A DNA stretch of 64,000 nt, from positions 248,001 to 312,000 of the forward strand of contig JAJNBC010000001.1 in the NCBI GenBank assembly GCA_021156085.1. The letters run 5' to 3'. This stretch comes from Gammaproteobacteria bacterium (GTDB lineage Bacteria > Pseudomonadota > Gammaproteobacteria > DSM-16500). The position numbers and the translations under genes are program-made. How positions within the stretch are numbered: position 1 is the first letter of the stretch; each line of letters opens with the position of its first letter. Under the pieces are notes generated by a model, which saw only the letters and a list, made by a program, of their open reading frames with translations, was not told where the DNA came from and made no database searches. Shown piece after piece: positions 1-9,762 of this stretch.

Positions 1-32
1 TAGAAAAACTTCCTTTTTTAATTTGCGAGATT

Positions 33-659
33 GTGAAAAAAGCGGCATGCGCCATGGATGAGAAAGCACATTTTGGATTAAACCCTGAAGAAAGAATGCA
101 AGCATTAAACTTTATTTCTACAGTAATTGATAATACTACAGAGTTAATTAATACTCGTTTTCAAGACCCTGAGGTAATCAAAAAAATATTAAACGATGTG
201 AAAGAAGTAAAAGAAAATGAGGTTACCAAATTTCTTCTTAGACGTCCTTCTTTTTCAACCTGTGTAGGAATGCTGATGGCGGCAGTAGGTGCCTCAATGA
301 TCGTAGCAGGTGGATTGGCGTGTTCCTTAATTGGAGGTTTACCTGTTGGTGTAGGCATGGTTGCAGCCGGTGTAGCTTTAATTTTTACAGGGACAAAAAT
401 GTATAAATTAGGGGGAACTATTTTTGCGACTAGACACAGACGGGACAATATTTTTAACAATAAATTGAGTTTAGCAGAATTGGGAGATGCGGTAGAAAAA
501 ATAGCCCATTGTCAAAAAACTCAGGATGTTTTTGCTAAGTGCAAGCAAGCAGTGAAAGCCTGGGGTGATTTTTTTAATAAAAGAGCCGGCAAAGTTTCGC
601 ACGCTGAGCCTCGTGCTGAAGGAATTGAAATGGGGTCTCTCTCGAGGCTCAAAAGATAA
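33..659 (+). CDS. Orphan protein with a glycine-rich membrane hairpin
   Basis: I do not recognise a family. About 208 residues: a charged helical N-terminal third, two adjacent hydrophobic segments around residues 75-125 rich in Gly and Ala (a membrane hairpin), then a basic loop and a helical C-terminus ending EGIEMGSLSRLKR. The GTG at 33 and the ATG at 54 are both possible starts. The frame is open to the window edge with no stop, so the gene may begin upstream of base 1. Its last residues resemble those of the minus-strand orphan at 41816-42457 (both have IEM, then LS, then a basic end). A short acidic/polar tail before a basic end is compatible with a Dot/Icm-type secretion signal, but that is inference. 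No operon partner: the next gene starts 359 bases later. Confidence 0.6.
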   Translation: MKKAACAMDEKAHFGLNPEERMQALNFISTVIDNTTELINTRFQDPEVIKKILNDVKEVKENEVTKFLLRRPSFSTCVGMLMAAVGASMIVAGGLACSLIGGLPVGVGMVAAGVALIFTGTKMYKLGGTIFATRHRRDNIFNNKLSLAELGDAVEKIAHCQKTQDVFAKCKQAVKAWGDFFNKRAGKVSHAEPRAEGIEMGSLSRLKR

Positions 660-1018
660 GACTAATTTCAACGGCTGCAGAAGCAGAGGAATTTTATACA
701 CAATTTTAAAATAAATGTAACTCTGTTCAGTTTTTCCTTCTCTATTTCTCCTTAATTTGTTTTATTTTTCACAACTTGTTGAAAAATATAAAGTGTTTAC
801 TTCTGTTCACTTTGTGTTCTTGAACGGAGGAAGCTTATCTTTGTTAGAGTTAAGGTAGTTCTCTATAGGTTAATAACAAAGTTATCCCCAGAAACTGTGG
901 GTAACTTTTAAGAGTTTTTTAAAAATACAGCACCACCGGCCAGGGGGAAACTTGCTAGCGTTTAAGCTACATTTCATCATATACTTGCAGGCTGTGGCTC
1001 TTGGGATAAGGAATTCAA
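660..1018. other. Intergenic leader of the fad operon
   Basis: 359 bases without a credible gene. It is AT-rich in the first half. A weak sigma70-like pair (TTGTTA at 841, TATAGG at 864, 17-base spacer) precedes an inverted repeat at 879-907. The region ends with a good Shine-Dalgarno sequence (AAGGAA) for fadE. A short frame over 952-1281 is a shadow of fadE. Confidence 0.5.
879..907. promoter_or_regulatory. Inverted repeat made of two DnaA-box-like nonamers
   Basis: Two 12-base arms, 10 of 12 complementary, are separated by 5 bases. Each arm contains a 9-mer one base away from the DnaA consensus TTATCCACA: TTATCCCCA on the plus strand, and TTACCCACA read on the minus strand. The site lies just after a possible -10 box for fadE, so it could be an operator, a leader-RNA hairpin or a DnaA site. 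Nothing else around it looks like a replication origin. Confidence 0.35.
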
Positions 1019-3445
1019 ATGGAGATCGTTTTACTGGCGGTTTTAGTATTGGCACTCGCTTATATACAAGCCCCGGTTATACTTTGGACATCGGCAATAG
1101 GGGTAGGACTTGTCCTCACCAGTGTTATTGGCACTTTGTCATTTTTTACATTAAGCATTTTCTGGCTATTGTTTATTATAGCAACCTTATTTGTTTTTTT
1201 AAAAAATCAACGCCAGCGCTACTTCACCCGCCCTCTCCTCAAATTTCTCTACAAACGCATGCCGTCGATCAGCGAGTCTGAACGTATTGCAATTGAATCC
1301 GGTGACGTTTGGTGGGAAAAAGAATTATTCAGCGGACGTCCTCAATGGAAAAAGTTATTATCTATGCCGCTGCCTCGCTTAACCTCCGAAGAGCAGGCCT
1401 TTTTAGATAACCAAGTTGAAACTCTTTGTAACCTGGAAAATGACTGGCGCATTGTTAATGATCTTCAAAATTTACCTGAAAAAATGTGGAATTATCTTAA
1501 GCAAGAGCGTTTCTTTGGGTTAGTAATTCCTAAAGAATATGGCGGCCATGGTTTTTCAGCATTAGCGCACTCCACTATTGTGACTAAAATAGCAACACAT
1601 AGTTTAACGTTGGCTATTGATATGATGGTACCTAATTCACTAGGCCCAGGAGAATTATTATTGCACTATGGCACAACGGAGCAAAAAGAATATTATTTGC
1701 CGCGGTTGGCGCGGGGCGAAGAAATTCCGTGTTTTGCCTTGACGAGCCCTGAGGCAGGCAGCGACGCCGGTTCTATTACCGATAGGGGTATAATTTGTTA
1801 TGAGGAATATGAGGGCAAAAAAATTTTAGGGATGAGATTAAATTGGACCAAACGCTATATTACGTTAGCGCCTATTGCCACTTTACTGGGGCTGGCTTTT
1901 CGTCTCTACGATCCTGAAAATTTATTAGGGGATAAAGTAGATTTGGGTATTACTTTATGTCTTCTGCCTACTTCACATCCTGGTGTGGAAATAGGTCACC
2001 GACATTACCCCTTACGTCTTGCTTTTTTGAATGGCCCTACGCGTGGTCAGGATGTATTTGTGCCTTTGGATTGGATCATTGGCGGTGTTGAAAAAATAGG
2101 GCAGGGATGGAAAATGTTAATGGAATGTCTTTCTATTGGGCGTGCTATTTCATTACCCGCCCTAAGTAGTGCCTGTGGCCAATTATGTTATCGGGCTACG
2201 GGCGCTTACGCGCGTTTACGTAAGCAATTTAATTTGCCGATTGCTCAGTTTGAAGGGGTAGAAGAAGCTTTAAGCCATATAGCAGGGTTGACTTATCTGC
2301 TGGAATCAACGCGCCTCCTAACAGCAGGGGCAGTTGATCAAAATGTTCGCCCTGCTATTGCTTCAGCAATAGCAAAATACCATATGACGGAAATGGCAAG
2401 AAAAGTCATGGACGCGGCAATGGATGTGCATGGAGGTCATGGTATTCAAGCAGGGCCGCGTAATTTCTTAGCGCTGGCCTATACAGCTATTCCTGTGGGT
2501 ATTACGGTTGAAGGTGCTAATATTTTAACGCGAAATTTAATTATTTTCGGACAAGGAGTGATACGGTGTCATCCTTATCTTTTAAAAGAAATTAATTTAT
2601 TAACAGAAGGTGATAATGAGAAAAATGTCTCTCTTTTGGATCCCTTACTTTTGTCACATCTAGGTCATGTCATTAGTCGTATAGTACGTTGCTGGGTAAG
2701 CGGTTTAACAGGCGCCCATTTGATTTTTTCTCCAGTGCGGCATCCTGTGGCGCGTTATTATCGGCAGTTAACACGAATGAGTAGCGCCTTAGCTTTATTA
2801 TCAGATATCAGCATATTCTTATTAGGCGGGCAGCTTAAACGCAAAGAACGTATTTCTGCGCGTTTAGGCGATATCTTAAGCCAACTCTATTTAGCTTCAG
2901 CGGTATTAAAATATTTTAATGATCAGGGTAGGCCTGCCACTGATCTGGAATATATAAAATGGTGTATTCAAACTTGTTTAGCTGATATCCAGATTGCATG
3001 TGATGATTTACTTCATAATTTTCCCCTCTCTTGGTTAGGAAAAATCTTGCGGTGGATACTTTTCCCCTGGGGTCCTTCTTATCATAAACCTCAAGATAAT
3101 TTATCTCACTGCATTACTGTTCCCATGCTCGAGCTAAGTGATCTACGTAAAAGGTTGACACAGTATTGTTATATTTCGAATCATAGTCATGATACGCTCC
3201 AGCGCATAGAAACAGCATTGGCACAAATTCAACAGGTGGATCCGCTTTGGAAGAAACTTAAAAGTGCAGTGCGTGATAGTACTATTCCAGCTTATGAAGC
3301 TTTAGATACACAATTACAACTGGCTGTGGTAAAAAAAATATTAACTGAACATGAAAAACAAACGTTGCAAGAATTTCTTGCTCTCTATCAAGAAATAATA
3401 AAAGTAAATGAATTCTCATTTGATCTTCGTTCTATAGTGACTTAA
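1019..3445 (+). CDS. fadE: Acyl-CoA dehydrogenase FadE
   Basis: Catalyses the first, FAD-dependent step of beta-oxidation (acyl-CoA to trans-2-enoyl-CoA). At 808 residues it matches the long FadE type (E. coli about 814). Two to three hydrophobic segments occupy residues 1-60, so the enzyme is probably tethered to the inner membrane. The acyl-CoA dehydrogenase core follows (FALTSPEAGSDAG near residue 240; the MDVHGGHGIQAGP region near 475), and then the extra C-terminal domain typical of FadE. The ATG at 1019 has AAGGAA about 8 bases upstream. It leads a three-gene unit: the thiolase begins about 19 bases after the stop and the hydratase/dehydrogenase overlaps the thiolase, so one cluster covers the full cycle. 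Confidence 0.93.
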   Translation: MEIVLLAVLVLALAYIQAPVILWTSAIGVGLVLTSVIGTLSFFTLSIFWLLFIIATLFVFLKNQRQRYFTRPLLKFLYKRMPSISESERIAIESGDVWWEKELFSGRPQWKKLLSMPLPRLTSEEQAFLDNQVETLCNLENDWRIVNDLQNLPEKMWNYLKQERFFGLVIPKEYGGHGFSALAHSTIVTKIATHSLTLAIDMMVPNSLGPGELLLHYGTTEQKEYYLPRLARGEEIPCFALTSPEAGSDAGSITDRGIICYEEYEGKKILGMRLNWTKRYITLAPIATLLGLAFRLYDPENLLGDKVDLGITLCLLPTSHPGVEIGHRHYPLRLAFLNGPTRGQDVFVPLDWIIGGVEKIGQGWKMLMECLSIGRAISLPALSSACGQLCYRATGAYARLRKQFNLPIAQFEGVEEALSHIAGLTYLLESTRLLTAGAVDQNVRPAIASAIAKYHMTEMARKVMDAAMDVHGGHGIQAGPRNFLALAYTAIPVGITVEGANILTRNLIIFGQGVIRCHPYLLKEINLLTEGDNEKNVSLLDPLLLSHLGHVISRIVRCWVSGLTGAHLIFSPVRHPVARYYRQLTRMSSALALLSDISIFLLGGQLKRKERISARLGDILSQLYLASAVLKYFNDQGRPATDLEYIKWCIQTCLADIQIACDDLLHNFPLSWLGKILRWILFPWGPSYHKPQDNLSHCITVPMLELSDLRKRLTQYCYISNHSHDTLQRIETALAQIQQVDPLWKKLKSAVRDSTIPAYEALDTQLQLAVVKKILTEHEKQTLQEFLALYQEIIKVNEFSFDLRSIVT

Positions 3446-3464
3446 CAGAAAAGGAAAGGCAGTG

Positions 3465-4769
3465 ATGGAAATAAAAGCGAGAGAGGTCTATATCATTGAT
3501 GGAGCTCGCACACCTTTTTTAAAAGCGCGCGGTAAAGCCGGTTCTTTATCTGCCTCAGATTTGGCAGTGCAGGTGGGAGAGGGGCTATTAGCTAGGCAAC
3601 CTTTTTTGCCAAAAGAGTTGGGAGAAGTCATATTGGGTTGCGTTATGCCGAGTCCTGACGAAGTGAATATTGCACGTATTGTGGCTTTACGTTTGGGCTG
3701 TGGGAAGGAAATGCCTGCATGGACTGTACAACGTAACTGTGCTTCGGGCATGCAGGCTATTGATAGTGCAGCCAAAGATATTATGATGGGTCGGCATGAT
3801 CTTGTATTAGCCGGCGGCACTGAAGCAATGAGTCACTCTCCTTTGTTATATGATGCTAAAATGATAGATTGGCTGGCAGGGCTACGTTCCACAAAAAAAT
3901 GGGGCGACAAAATAAAACAAATTATTAAATTCCGGCCTAGTTATTTATCCCCGGTAATCGCATTGTTAAAAGGACTCACTGATCCCACGGTTAACCTTTC
4001 CATGGGGCAAACAGCCGAAAATTTAGCCTATCGTTTTGGCATTACCCGTCAAGAAATGGATTTATTTTCTTTGGAAAGCCACCGCCGTGTAACCATAGCG
4101 CAAACTGACCATCACTTAAATGAAGTCTTGCCTATATTCAGTGTGACCGGTGAATATTTTGTGGAAGATGATGGGGTGCGACGAGATTCTACTTTAGAAA
4201 AATTAGCGGCTTTAAAACCTATTTTTGATAAAAAATTTGGGAATGTAACTGCAGGAAATAGCTCTCAAGTCACGGATGGTGCTGCCCTGGTTTTACTGGC
4301 AAGCAAAGAAGCCATTAAAAAATATAAATTGCCTGTATTGGCGCAAGTGAAGGATGTGGCATGGGCAGGGGTTGATCCCGCAGAAATGGGATTAGGCCCC
4401 GTACATGCTTCTGTCCAGTTAATGCAACGCAATCATTTAAGATGTGAAGATATTGATTATTGGGAAATAAATGAAGCATTTGCAGCGCAAGTACTAGGGT
4501 GTTTAGCTGCTTGGGAAAGTGAAGACTATTGCCGTGATTATTTGGGTTTAACAGCAGCCTTTGGAAAAATTGATCGGAATTGTTTAAATATCGATGGTGG
4601 GGCAATAGCGTTGGGCCATCCGGTAGGTGCTAGTGGCGCACGCATTCTATTGCATTTAGCACATGTTTTAAAACGTCAAGAAGCGAAACGCGGTGTGGCA
4701 ACAATTTGTATTGGAGGTGGGCAAGGGGGAGCAATGTTAATTGAAAACATTTCAGAGGTAAGCGTATGA
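3465..4769 (+). CDS. fadI: Acetyl-CoA acyltransferase (thiolase), FadI-like
   Basis: Last step of beta-oxidation: thiolytic cleavage of 3-ketoacyl-CoA. 434 residues, a normal thiolase length. The nucleophilic cysteine sits in QRNCASGMQ (about residue 89). The C-terminal active-site blocks are present as NEAFAAQ, GGAIALGHPVGASGAR and CIGGGQGGA. The ATG at 3465 is preferred to the GTG at 3462 because AAGGAAAGG lies just upstream at a better distance. The stop overlaps the ATG of the next gene by 4 bases (ATGA), so the two are probably translationally coupled. A FadA-type role cannot be excluded; the length and pairing favour FadI. Confidence 0.9.
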   Translation: MEIKAREVYIIDGARTPFLKARGKAGSLSASDLAVQVGEGLLARQPFLPKELGEVILGCVMPSPDEVNIARIVALRLGCGKEMPAWTVQRNCASGMQAIDSAAKDIMMGRHDLVLAGGTEAMSHSPLLYDAKMIDWLAGLRSTKKWGDKIKQIIKFRPSYLSPVIALLKGLTDPTVNLSMGQTAENLAYRFGITRQEMDLFSLESHRRVTIAQTDHHLNEVLPIFSVTGEYFVEDDGVRRDSTLEKLAALKPIFDKKFGNVTAGNSSQVTDGAALVLLASKEAIKKYKLPVLAQVKDVAWAGVDPAEMGLGPVHASVQLMQRNHLRCEDIDYWEINEAFAAQVLGCLAAWESEDYCRDYLGLTAAFGKIDRNCLNIDGGAIALGHPVGASGARILLHLAHVLKRQEAKRGVATICIGGGQGGAMLIENISEVSV

Positions 4770-6733
4770 AACAGTATAAGCATTGGCGTTTAGAAGGAGA
4801 TGTAGACCAATTATTATGGCTAGCCCTGGATAGATACGAGGAATCGGTAAATACAATTAATGAAGAAGTGATGGAAGAATTTTCTGACATTTTGGATAAG
4901 TTGACAAAAAATCCCGATTATAAAGGCTTAATCATTACCTCCGCTAAAAAGCATGGTTTTATTGCAGGCGCGGATATTTCTCAATTTAATAAATTTAAAA
5001 ATATAGAAGAAGCTGTTAATTTGTTACGCGGTGGGCAAAGGGTTTTTGATAAACTTGAGAATTTAAAAATTCCCACGGTGGCATTGATAAACGGGTTTTG
5101 CTTAGGTGGGGGCTTAGAGTTAGCGCTTGCATGCCGGTATAGGGTAGCTGAAAACGGCCCAAAAACACGTTTAGGTTTACCGGAAGTGAAATTAGGCATT
5201 CACCCTGGATGGGGTGGCACAGTCAGGCTACCGCGTTTAATAGGGGTTCCGCAAGCATTTAATATGATTCTTTCTGGCCATACAATCAGTGGTAAAGTTG
5301 CAGCTAAATTAGGTTTAGTAGATGCTGCCGTTCCCCAGCGTCATTTAGTCAATGCTGCAAAATATTATGTTTTGCAATCAGCTATACCTAGAAAAATAAG
5401 AAAATCAAATCAAATCATTAACAATGTAATTTTACGTAGAATAGTAGCAACCTATTTAACTAGAAAATTGCATACCAAAATCAAACCTGAGCAATATCCA
5501 GCTCCCTTTCAAGTCATCAATAACTGGGAGCAAGTAGGTATTTATGGTCAAGCTCCCCTGGAAAAAGAAGCCAAAACCTGTGGTAAATTATTTTTTAGTG
5601 AAACTTCAGAAAATTTAGTGCGGGCCTTCTTTTTGCAAGAACGCTTAAAAAACTTAGCAAAAGAATCCTATTTTGCACCTCAGCATGTGCATGTAATAGG
5701 TGCAGGTACGATGGGTGGAGATATTGCTGCTTGGTGTGCGTTACAAGGTATGCAAGTGACTTTACAAGATCGCGAGCCCAAACTAATTGCCCCTGCAATC
5801 AAGCGCGCTTTTCTTCTTTTCAATGAAAAATTAAAAGAAGCTCATTTAGTGCAAAAAGCCATGGATAGATTGCAACCCGATATCACAGGATTAGGTATCT
5901 CCCGGGCAGATATCATCATTGAAGCAATTTATGAAGATTTAAAGGTAAAACAAACATTATTCCAAGAGCTAGAGAAGCAAGCTAAGCCGCAGGCTATTTT
6001 AGCAACGAATACCTCTAGTATCCCCTTAGATGAAATAAATAGTGTGATGCAAATGCCTGGACGCTTAGTGGGAATTCATTTTTTTAATCCTGTACCCAAA
6101 ATGCTATTGGTAGAAGTAGTACGGGGTCAGTGCACCGCAGAAAAAGTGATTGATAACTCCATTGCATTTGTACGTAAGATCGATCGTTTACCTTTGCCCG
6201 TGAAAAGCAGCCCAGGTTTTTTAGTGAATCGCATTCTTATGCCTTATTTACTAGAAAGTGTGCAAATGCTGGAAGAGGGCGTCCCGGCTACTATTATTGA
6301 CAAAGCAATGACTGATTTTGGTATGCCTATGGGGCCGGTGACTTTGGCTGATGTAGTAGGATTAGATGTATGCCTTTCTGTAGCCACGCATTTAGGTCGT
6401 TATTTTCATACCGCTATTCCCACTCGCTTGGCAGCCTTAGTAGAACGGGGTCAATTGGGCCGCAAAACAGGCGAAGGTTTCTATAGATATACCAAAGCCG
6501 GTAAGCAACTCAAACCTCAGCCTCAATCGTATGATAAACCTGCGACGGAGATTGCTAATCGGCTTGTTTTACGAATGTTAAACGAATCATTTGCTTGTTT
6601 GAGAGAGGGCGTGGTAACTGATGCAGATTTATTAGACGCAGGCATGATATTTGGTACAGGATTTGCGCCTTTCCGAGGCGGTCCTATGCGTTATGCAAAA
6701 ACACAAAGTATTGGCAACCCCGAAAGTATATGA
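4766..6733 (+). CDS. fadJ: Multifunctional enoyl-CoA hydratase / 3-hydroxyacyl-CoA dehydrogenase
   Basis: Middle steps of beta-oxidation. 655 residues, slightly shorter than E. coli FadJ/FadB (about 715-730). The N-terminal crotonase domain shows the oxyanion-hole motif IAGADISQF and GLPEVKLGIHPGWGG. A Rossmann NAD-binding motif VIGAGTMGGDIAA lies near residue 310, followed by the dehydrogenase signature region (GIHFFNPVPKM, SSPGFLVNRIL). The protein ends shortly after the GTGFAPFRGGP motif, so the second C-terminal dehydrogenase repeat looks slightly trimmed. The gene overlaps the thiolase stop by 4 bases. It converges on mltD with about 60 bases between them and no obvious terminator. Confidence 0.9.
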   Translation: MKQYKHWRLEGDVDQLLWLALDRYEESVNTINEEVMEEFSDILDKLTKNPDYKGLIITSAKKHGFIAGADISQFNKFKNIEEAVNLLRGGQRVFDKLENLKIPTVALINGFCLGGGLELALACRYRVAENGPKTRLGLPEVKLGIHPGWGGTVRLPRLIGVPQAFNMILSGHTISGKVAAKLGLVDAAVPQRHLVNAAKYYVLQSAIPRKIRKSNQIINNVILRRIVATYLTRKLHTKIKPEQYPAPFQVINNWEQVGIYGQAPLEKEAKTCGKLFFSETSENLVRAFFLQERLKNLAKESYFAPQHVHVIGAGTMGGDIAAWCALQGMQVTLQDREPKLIAPAIKRAFLLFNEKLKEAHLVQKAMDRLQPDITGLGISRADIIIEAIYEDLKVKQTLFQELEKQAKPQAILATNTSSIPLDEINSVMQMPGRLVGIHFFNPVPKMLLVEVVRGQCTAEKVIDNSIAFVRKIDRLPLPVKSSPGFLVNRILMPYLLESVQMLEEGVPATIIDKAMTDFGMPMGPVTLADVVGLDVCLSVATHLGRYFHTAIPTRLAALVERGQLGRKTGEGFYRYTKAGKQLKPQPQSYDKPATEIANRLVLRMLNESFACLREGVVTDADLLDAGMIFGTGFAPFRGGPMRYAKTQSIGNPESI

Positions 6734-6793
6734 GTAGAGCAAACCGTCATTTTTTCAGAATTAGTTTTCTCAGGCAAAAAAGGCCGCAGCTCT

Positions 6794-8272
6794 TCATCCA
6801 TAAGTATGCGTGGGAATAATTAAATGATCTCCTTCTTCGATAGAATTGGTCATTAACAAATTAGCAAGTCGAATAGCAGGGGGTATAACATGAAATTTTT
6901 TAGCGATGGTTTCTATGGTATCACCCTTTCGTACTATATAAACGGTATCTCCAGGTGCTAATTGATATGTTGGTGCACCATTAGAATTACGCCAATGGGT
7001 AGGCACAATCAACTGAGTGCCTGTCGTCAGCTCTACCGGCGCTTTTAATGAATTTGCGATGAAGAGAGCTTTAAGAGGAAGATGGAATTTATTGGCAATG
7101 ATTTCTAAATTATCTCCTTGCCGTACCATATAAAGGGTATCACCGGGTTGTAAGGAATAAGGCTCAGAGTTATTTTCTATTTTGAGAGTAGAAGGCGATG
7201 AGATATTAAGTGTTTTTTGCATCGTCATCAAAGAAGAGTTAGATGTATTGTAAGATGGGTTTATTTGCTTCGGGGCATAGAGTAACGGCGATCTCATATA
7301 ATTTTCTGTAAATTGTTTGACGTTCTGAATAGGCAAAATTAACTTAAAAGGGCCATTAGGATCTGTTGCAATATGATTGTAACCTGGGTTCAATTGTTTC
7401 AAAAATTTTATACTTAAACCCGCTAGATAAGCAGCATGATTGAGGTCAATTTGTCTCCCTACATCAATTTGTGCAAGATAAGGTGCATTGTGTACAGAAG
7501 GAAAATGAAGAGGATAACGGTCAGGATTAGCAATAATAATAGCTAAAGCTAAGAGACGGGGTACGTAATCACGGGTTTGTTGAGCTAGAGGCAGTGACCA
7601 AAAATCTGTGTTTTTTCCTTCGCGGATATTTTTATGAATTGCAGCGAGTACATTGCCTTCGCCTGTGTTGTATGCAGCAAGAGCAAGCAACCAATTCCCG
7701 TTAAAAAATCCACCAAGATAAACTAGATAATCTAAAGCAGCTTTAGTTGAAGCAATTACATCTCGTCTGCCATCGTACCACCAATTTTGTTTAATACCAA
7801 AGCCCGTTGCTGTGTTGGGCATGATTTGCCAAATACCTCCGGCTCCGGCGCTAGAATAGGCAAAGGGATTATAGGCACTTTCAATCATAGGAAGTAATAC
7901 TATTTCCAAAGGTAAGTGACGTTTTTTAACTTGTTGCGAAATGTAGTAGAGATAAGGGGCGGCACGTTGTGCTGAGCGTAATAAAAAATCTGGATTAGCT
8001 AAAAAAAAATGAAGCTGGTCTTGAACATCGGGGTTGGTTTCATAATGATATAAAGTAAATTCAGAGCGCAGTAAATCCCAAATATTATCTGCATTATGAA
8101 AACGATCAATATCATCAGCTAAACTTTGCCTAGGGGCTTCAGAAAAGTGGAGATTTTTTTGATAAATTTGAATGCCTTCAATATTAGAGTGAGCAATAGA
8201 GAGACGGCTCATAACAATGCAGAGGATGCCTAATACTATTTCTATGATTAAATTGTACCTTCTTTGTATCAT
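6794..8272 (-). CDS. mltD: Membrane-bound lytic murein transglycosylase D
   Basis: Cleaves peptidoglycan glycan strands to 1,6-anhydro-muropeptides in the periplasm. 492 residues: a signal or anchor segment (residues about 7-27), a transglycosylase SLT domain with the catalytic glutamate in LPMIESAYNPFAYS, then a linker and two C-terminal LysM repeats (each with a YxVRxGDxxExIAxKFH pattern) for glycan binding. No lipobox cysteine is evident, unlike E. coli MltD. It diverges from the yafS-like gene. In E. coli mltD sits beside gloB-yafS-rnhA-dnaQ; here gloB is absent but the rest of the order is kept. Confidence 0.92.
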   Translation of the reverse strand: MIQRRYNLIIEIVLGILCIVMSRLSIAHSNIEGIQIYQKNLHFSEAPRQSLADDIDRFHNADNIWDLLRSEFTLYHYETNPDVQDQLHFFLANPDFLLRSAQRAAPYLYYISQQVKKRHLPLEIVLLPMIESAYNPFAYSSAGAGGIWQIMPNTATGFGIKQNWWYDGRRDVIASTKAALDYLVYLGGFFNGNWLLALAAYNTGEGNVLAAIHKNIREGKNTDFWSLPLAQQTRDYVPRLLALAIIIANPDRYPLHFPSVHNAPYLAQIDVGRQIDLNHAAYLAGLSIKFLKQLNPGYNHIATDPNGPFKLILPIQNVKQFTENYMRSPLLYAPKQINPSYNTSNSSLMTMQKTLNISSPSTLKIENNSEPYSLQPGDTLYMVRQGDNLEIIANKFHLPLKALFIANSLKAPVELTTGTQLIVPTHWRNSNGAPTYQLAPGDTVYIVRKGDTIETIAKKFHVIPPAIRLANLLMTNSIEEGDHLIIPTHTYG

Positions 8273-8338
8273 TATGTGGGGCCAAAAAGGATTTTAAAAG
8301 ATTCAAAAGTGCTCACTCGATACTATCATAGAAGTTGT

Positions 8339-8368
8339 TTTACATGCGAAAATTATTTAAGGTATACT
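8339..8368 (+). promoter_or_regulatory. Predicted sigma70 promoter for the yafS-rnhA unit
   Basis: TTTACA (8339-8344) and TATACT (8363-8368) are separated by 18 bases. Each box is one base from consensus, and the pair lies about 45 bases before the methyltransferase start. Confidence 0.6.
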
Positions 8369-8413
8369 TTTTGGAGATAAATAGGCTTTCATCAATCAGC
8401 AGAAGAGACTACT

Positions 8414-9166
8414 TTGGTTAAAACTTATAGAACTCTACAACAATGGAATCATTGGCTTACTGAATTTCTTGGCGCCACTATTTTGAATGCTGAAAAAAAA
8501 TTATTAGCGCGGCTTTATGCGGAATCCTATGGAAAGTATGCTGTCTTACTGGGTCTTCCTCATCAATCTCCGTTGTTGCAATCCAGTCTCATGTCATGTC
8601 ACGTGATGATTAGTCCGCTTATTAATAAACATACATCTACTCAGAATATTGAAAGTGATTTTTATGAGTTACCTCTTCTTCCTGGCAGTATTGATTTGCT
8701 TATATTGCCTCATACATTGGAGTTTGTTGATAATCCTCATAAGCTACTTCTTGAAGCCTGCCGTGCTGTGAAACCAGAGGGAAATATCATTATTTTAGGA
8801 TTTAATCCATTTAGTTTGTGCGGGCTGAGAAAATATTTTACTCATAAAAAGAATGCTGGTGTTCCATGGAATAGTCACTTTATTAGTGCTACTCAAGTCA
8901 TCACATGGCTGAAATTAGCTGCTTTCCAAATAAATCACAAGCAGACCTTCTTTTTTCAGCCACCTTTTTCGCAAAAGAAAATATTTAAAAAACTTGGCTT
9001 TATTGAATGGATTGGGCATAAATTTTTTCCTCTCCTTGGGGGTATTTATACTTTAACGGCAAAAGCAAAAGTCACTCCCTTAACTCCCATTAAATTAAAC
9101 TGGAAGCAAAAAGTATCGACGGTTTCTGCTACGCTGCCGGGGCCTATTATGAGAGACCGGCAATGA
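8414..9166 (+). CDS. YafS-like class I SAM-dependent methyltransferase
   Basis: 250 residues. The fold is recognisable as a methyltransferase-11 type from the middle ([15 protein letters not shown], then [22 protein letters not shown]). The usual glycine-rich SAM loop is degenerate ([10 protein letters not shown] instead of a GxGxG), as I expect for YafS relatives. The start is taken as TTG at 8414, preceded by AGAAGAG; no ATG or GTG lies near. Its stop overlaps the rnhA ATG by 4 bases, so the two are coupled. Position between mltD and rnhA matches E. coli yafS. The substrate is unknown. Confidence 0.75.
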   Translation: MVKTYRTLQQWNHWLTEFLGATILNAEKKLLARLYAESYGKYAVLLGLPHQSPLLQSSLMSCHVMISPLINKHTSTQNIESDFYELPLLPGSIDLLILPHTLEFVDNPHKLLLEACRAVKPEGNIIILGFNPFSLCGLRKYFTHKKNAGVPWNSHFISATQVITWLKLAAFQINHKQTFFFQPPFSQKKIFKKLGFIEWIGHKFFPLLGGIYTLTAKAKVTPLTPIKLNWKQKVSTVSATLPGPIMRDRQ

Positions 9167-9600
9167 AGAGGGTTATTATTTTTACAGATGGTGCTTGTCG
9201 CGGAAATCCAGGTCCTGGAGGGTGGGGAGCATTGTTGCGTTATGGTAATCAGGAGAAAACACTTTCGGGGGGAGAAGCAAATACGACTAATAATCGTATG
9301 GAGTTGATGGCTGCCATTCAAAGCTTGGCGGCGATTAGTGAAACTTGTATTATTGAACTCTATACTGATTCCCAGTATGTCCAGAAAGGGATAACTGAAT
9401 GGTTGCCAAAATGGCAGAAATGTCATTGGAAAAAAGCGGATAATAAACCTGTTAAAAATGCAGATTTATGGCAAGAACTGGAAAAACAATCACGCCGCCA
9501 TCATATCTCGTGGCATTGGGTTAAGGGCCATAATGGCCACATAGAAAATGAATTAGTGGATGCATTGGCTAATAAAGCCATTGATAAATTACATGAATAG
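9163..9600 (+). CDS. rnhA: Ribonuclease HI
   Basis: Degrades the RNA of RNA:DNA hybrids (R-loops, Okazaki primers). 145 residues, a standard length. All four acidic catalytic residues are visible: D in [10 protein letters not shown] in [10 protein letters not shown] in LYTDSQYV and D in [10 protein letters not shown]. The KxWxKGHxGH-type region is present as WVKGHNGH. Coupled to the upstream methyltransferase by a 4-base overlap and followed by dnaQ on the same strand, the usual gammaproteobacterial rnhA-dnaQ neighbourhood (divergent in E. coli, collinear here). Confidence 0.97.
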   Translation: MKRVIIFTDGACRGNPGPGGWGALLRYGNQEKTLSGGEANTTNNRMELMAAIQSLAAISETCIIELYTDSQYVQKGITEWLPKWQKCHWKKADNKPVKNADLWQELEKQSRRHHISWHWVKGHNGHIENELVDALANKAIDKLHE

Positions 9601-9742
9601 AGAACAGCGGTTCTCTGTTATCACACGATAGAGGATTTTCAAGAGGAAGAACCACGATTTTCTTCCTTGAATAGAAGCACAAGCTTGGCTGGTGCGCAGC
9701 ATATAAACCAAGAAAGAAATTCCCGCGCGATGAGCGGAAATT
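9599..9742. other. Three hairpins in the rnhA-dnaQ gap
   Basis: The 162-base gap holds three inverted repeats: 9599-9616 (7-base stem AGAGAAC, loop 4, starting inside the rnhA stop), 9644-9667 (8-base perfect stem AGGAAGAA, loop 8) and 9718-9742 (AATTCCCGC arm, 8 of 9 paired). None has a T-run, so they are poor intrinsic terminators. They could be a structured dnaQ leader, mRNA-end stabilisers or a remnant of a dispersed repeat. Confidence 0.4.
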
Positions 9743-9762
9743 CCTGAATAGAGAATAGCTTT

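Noticed and set aside
879-907. Replication origin
   Set aside because: Only two degenerate DnaA boxes, no cluster, no AT-rich unwinding element next to it and no dnaA/gidA neighbourhood.
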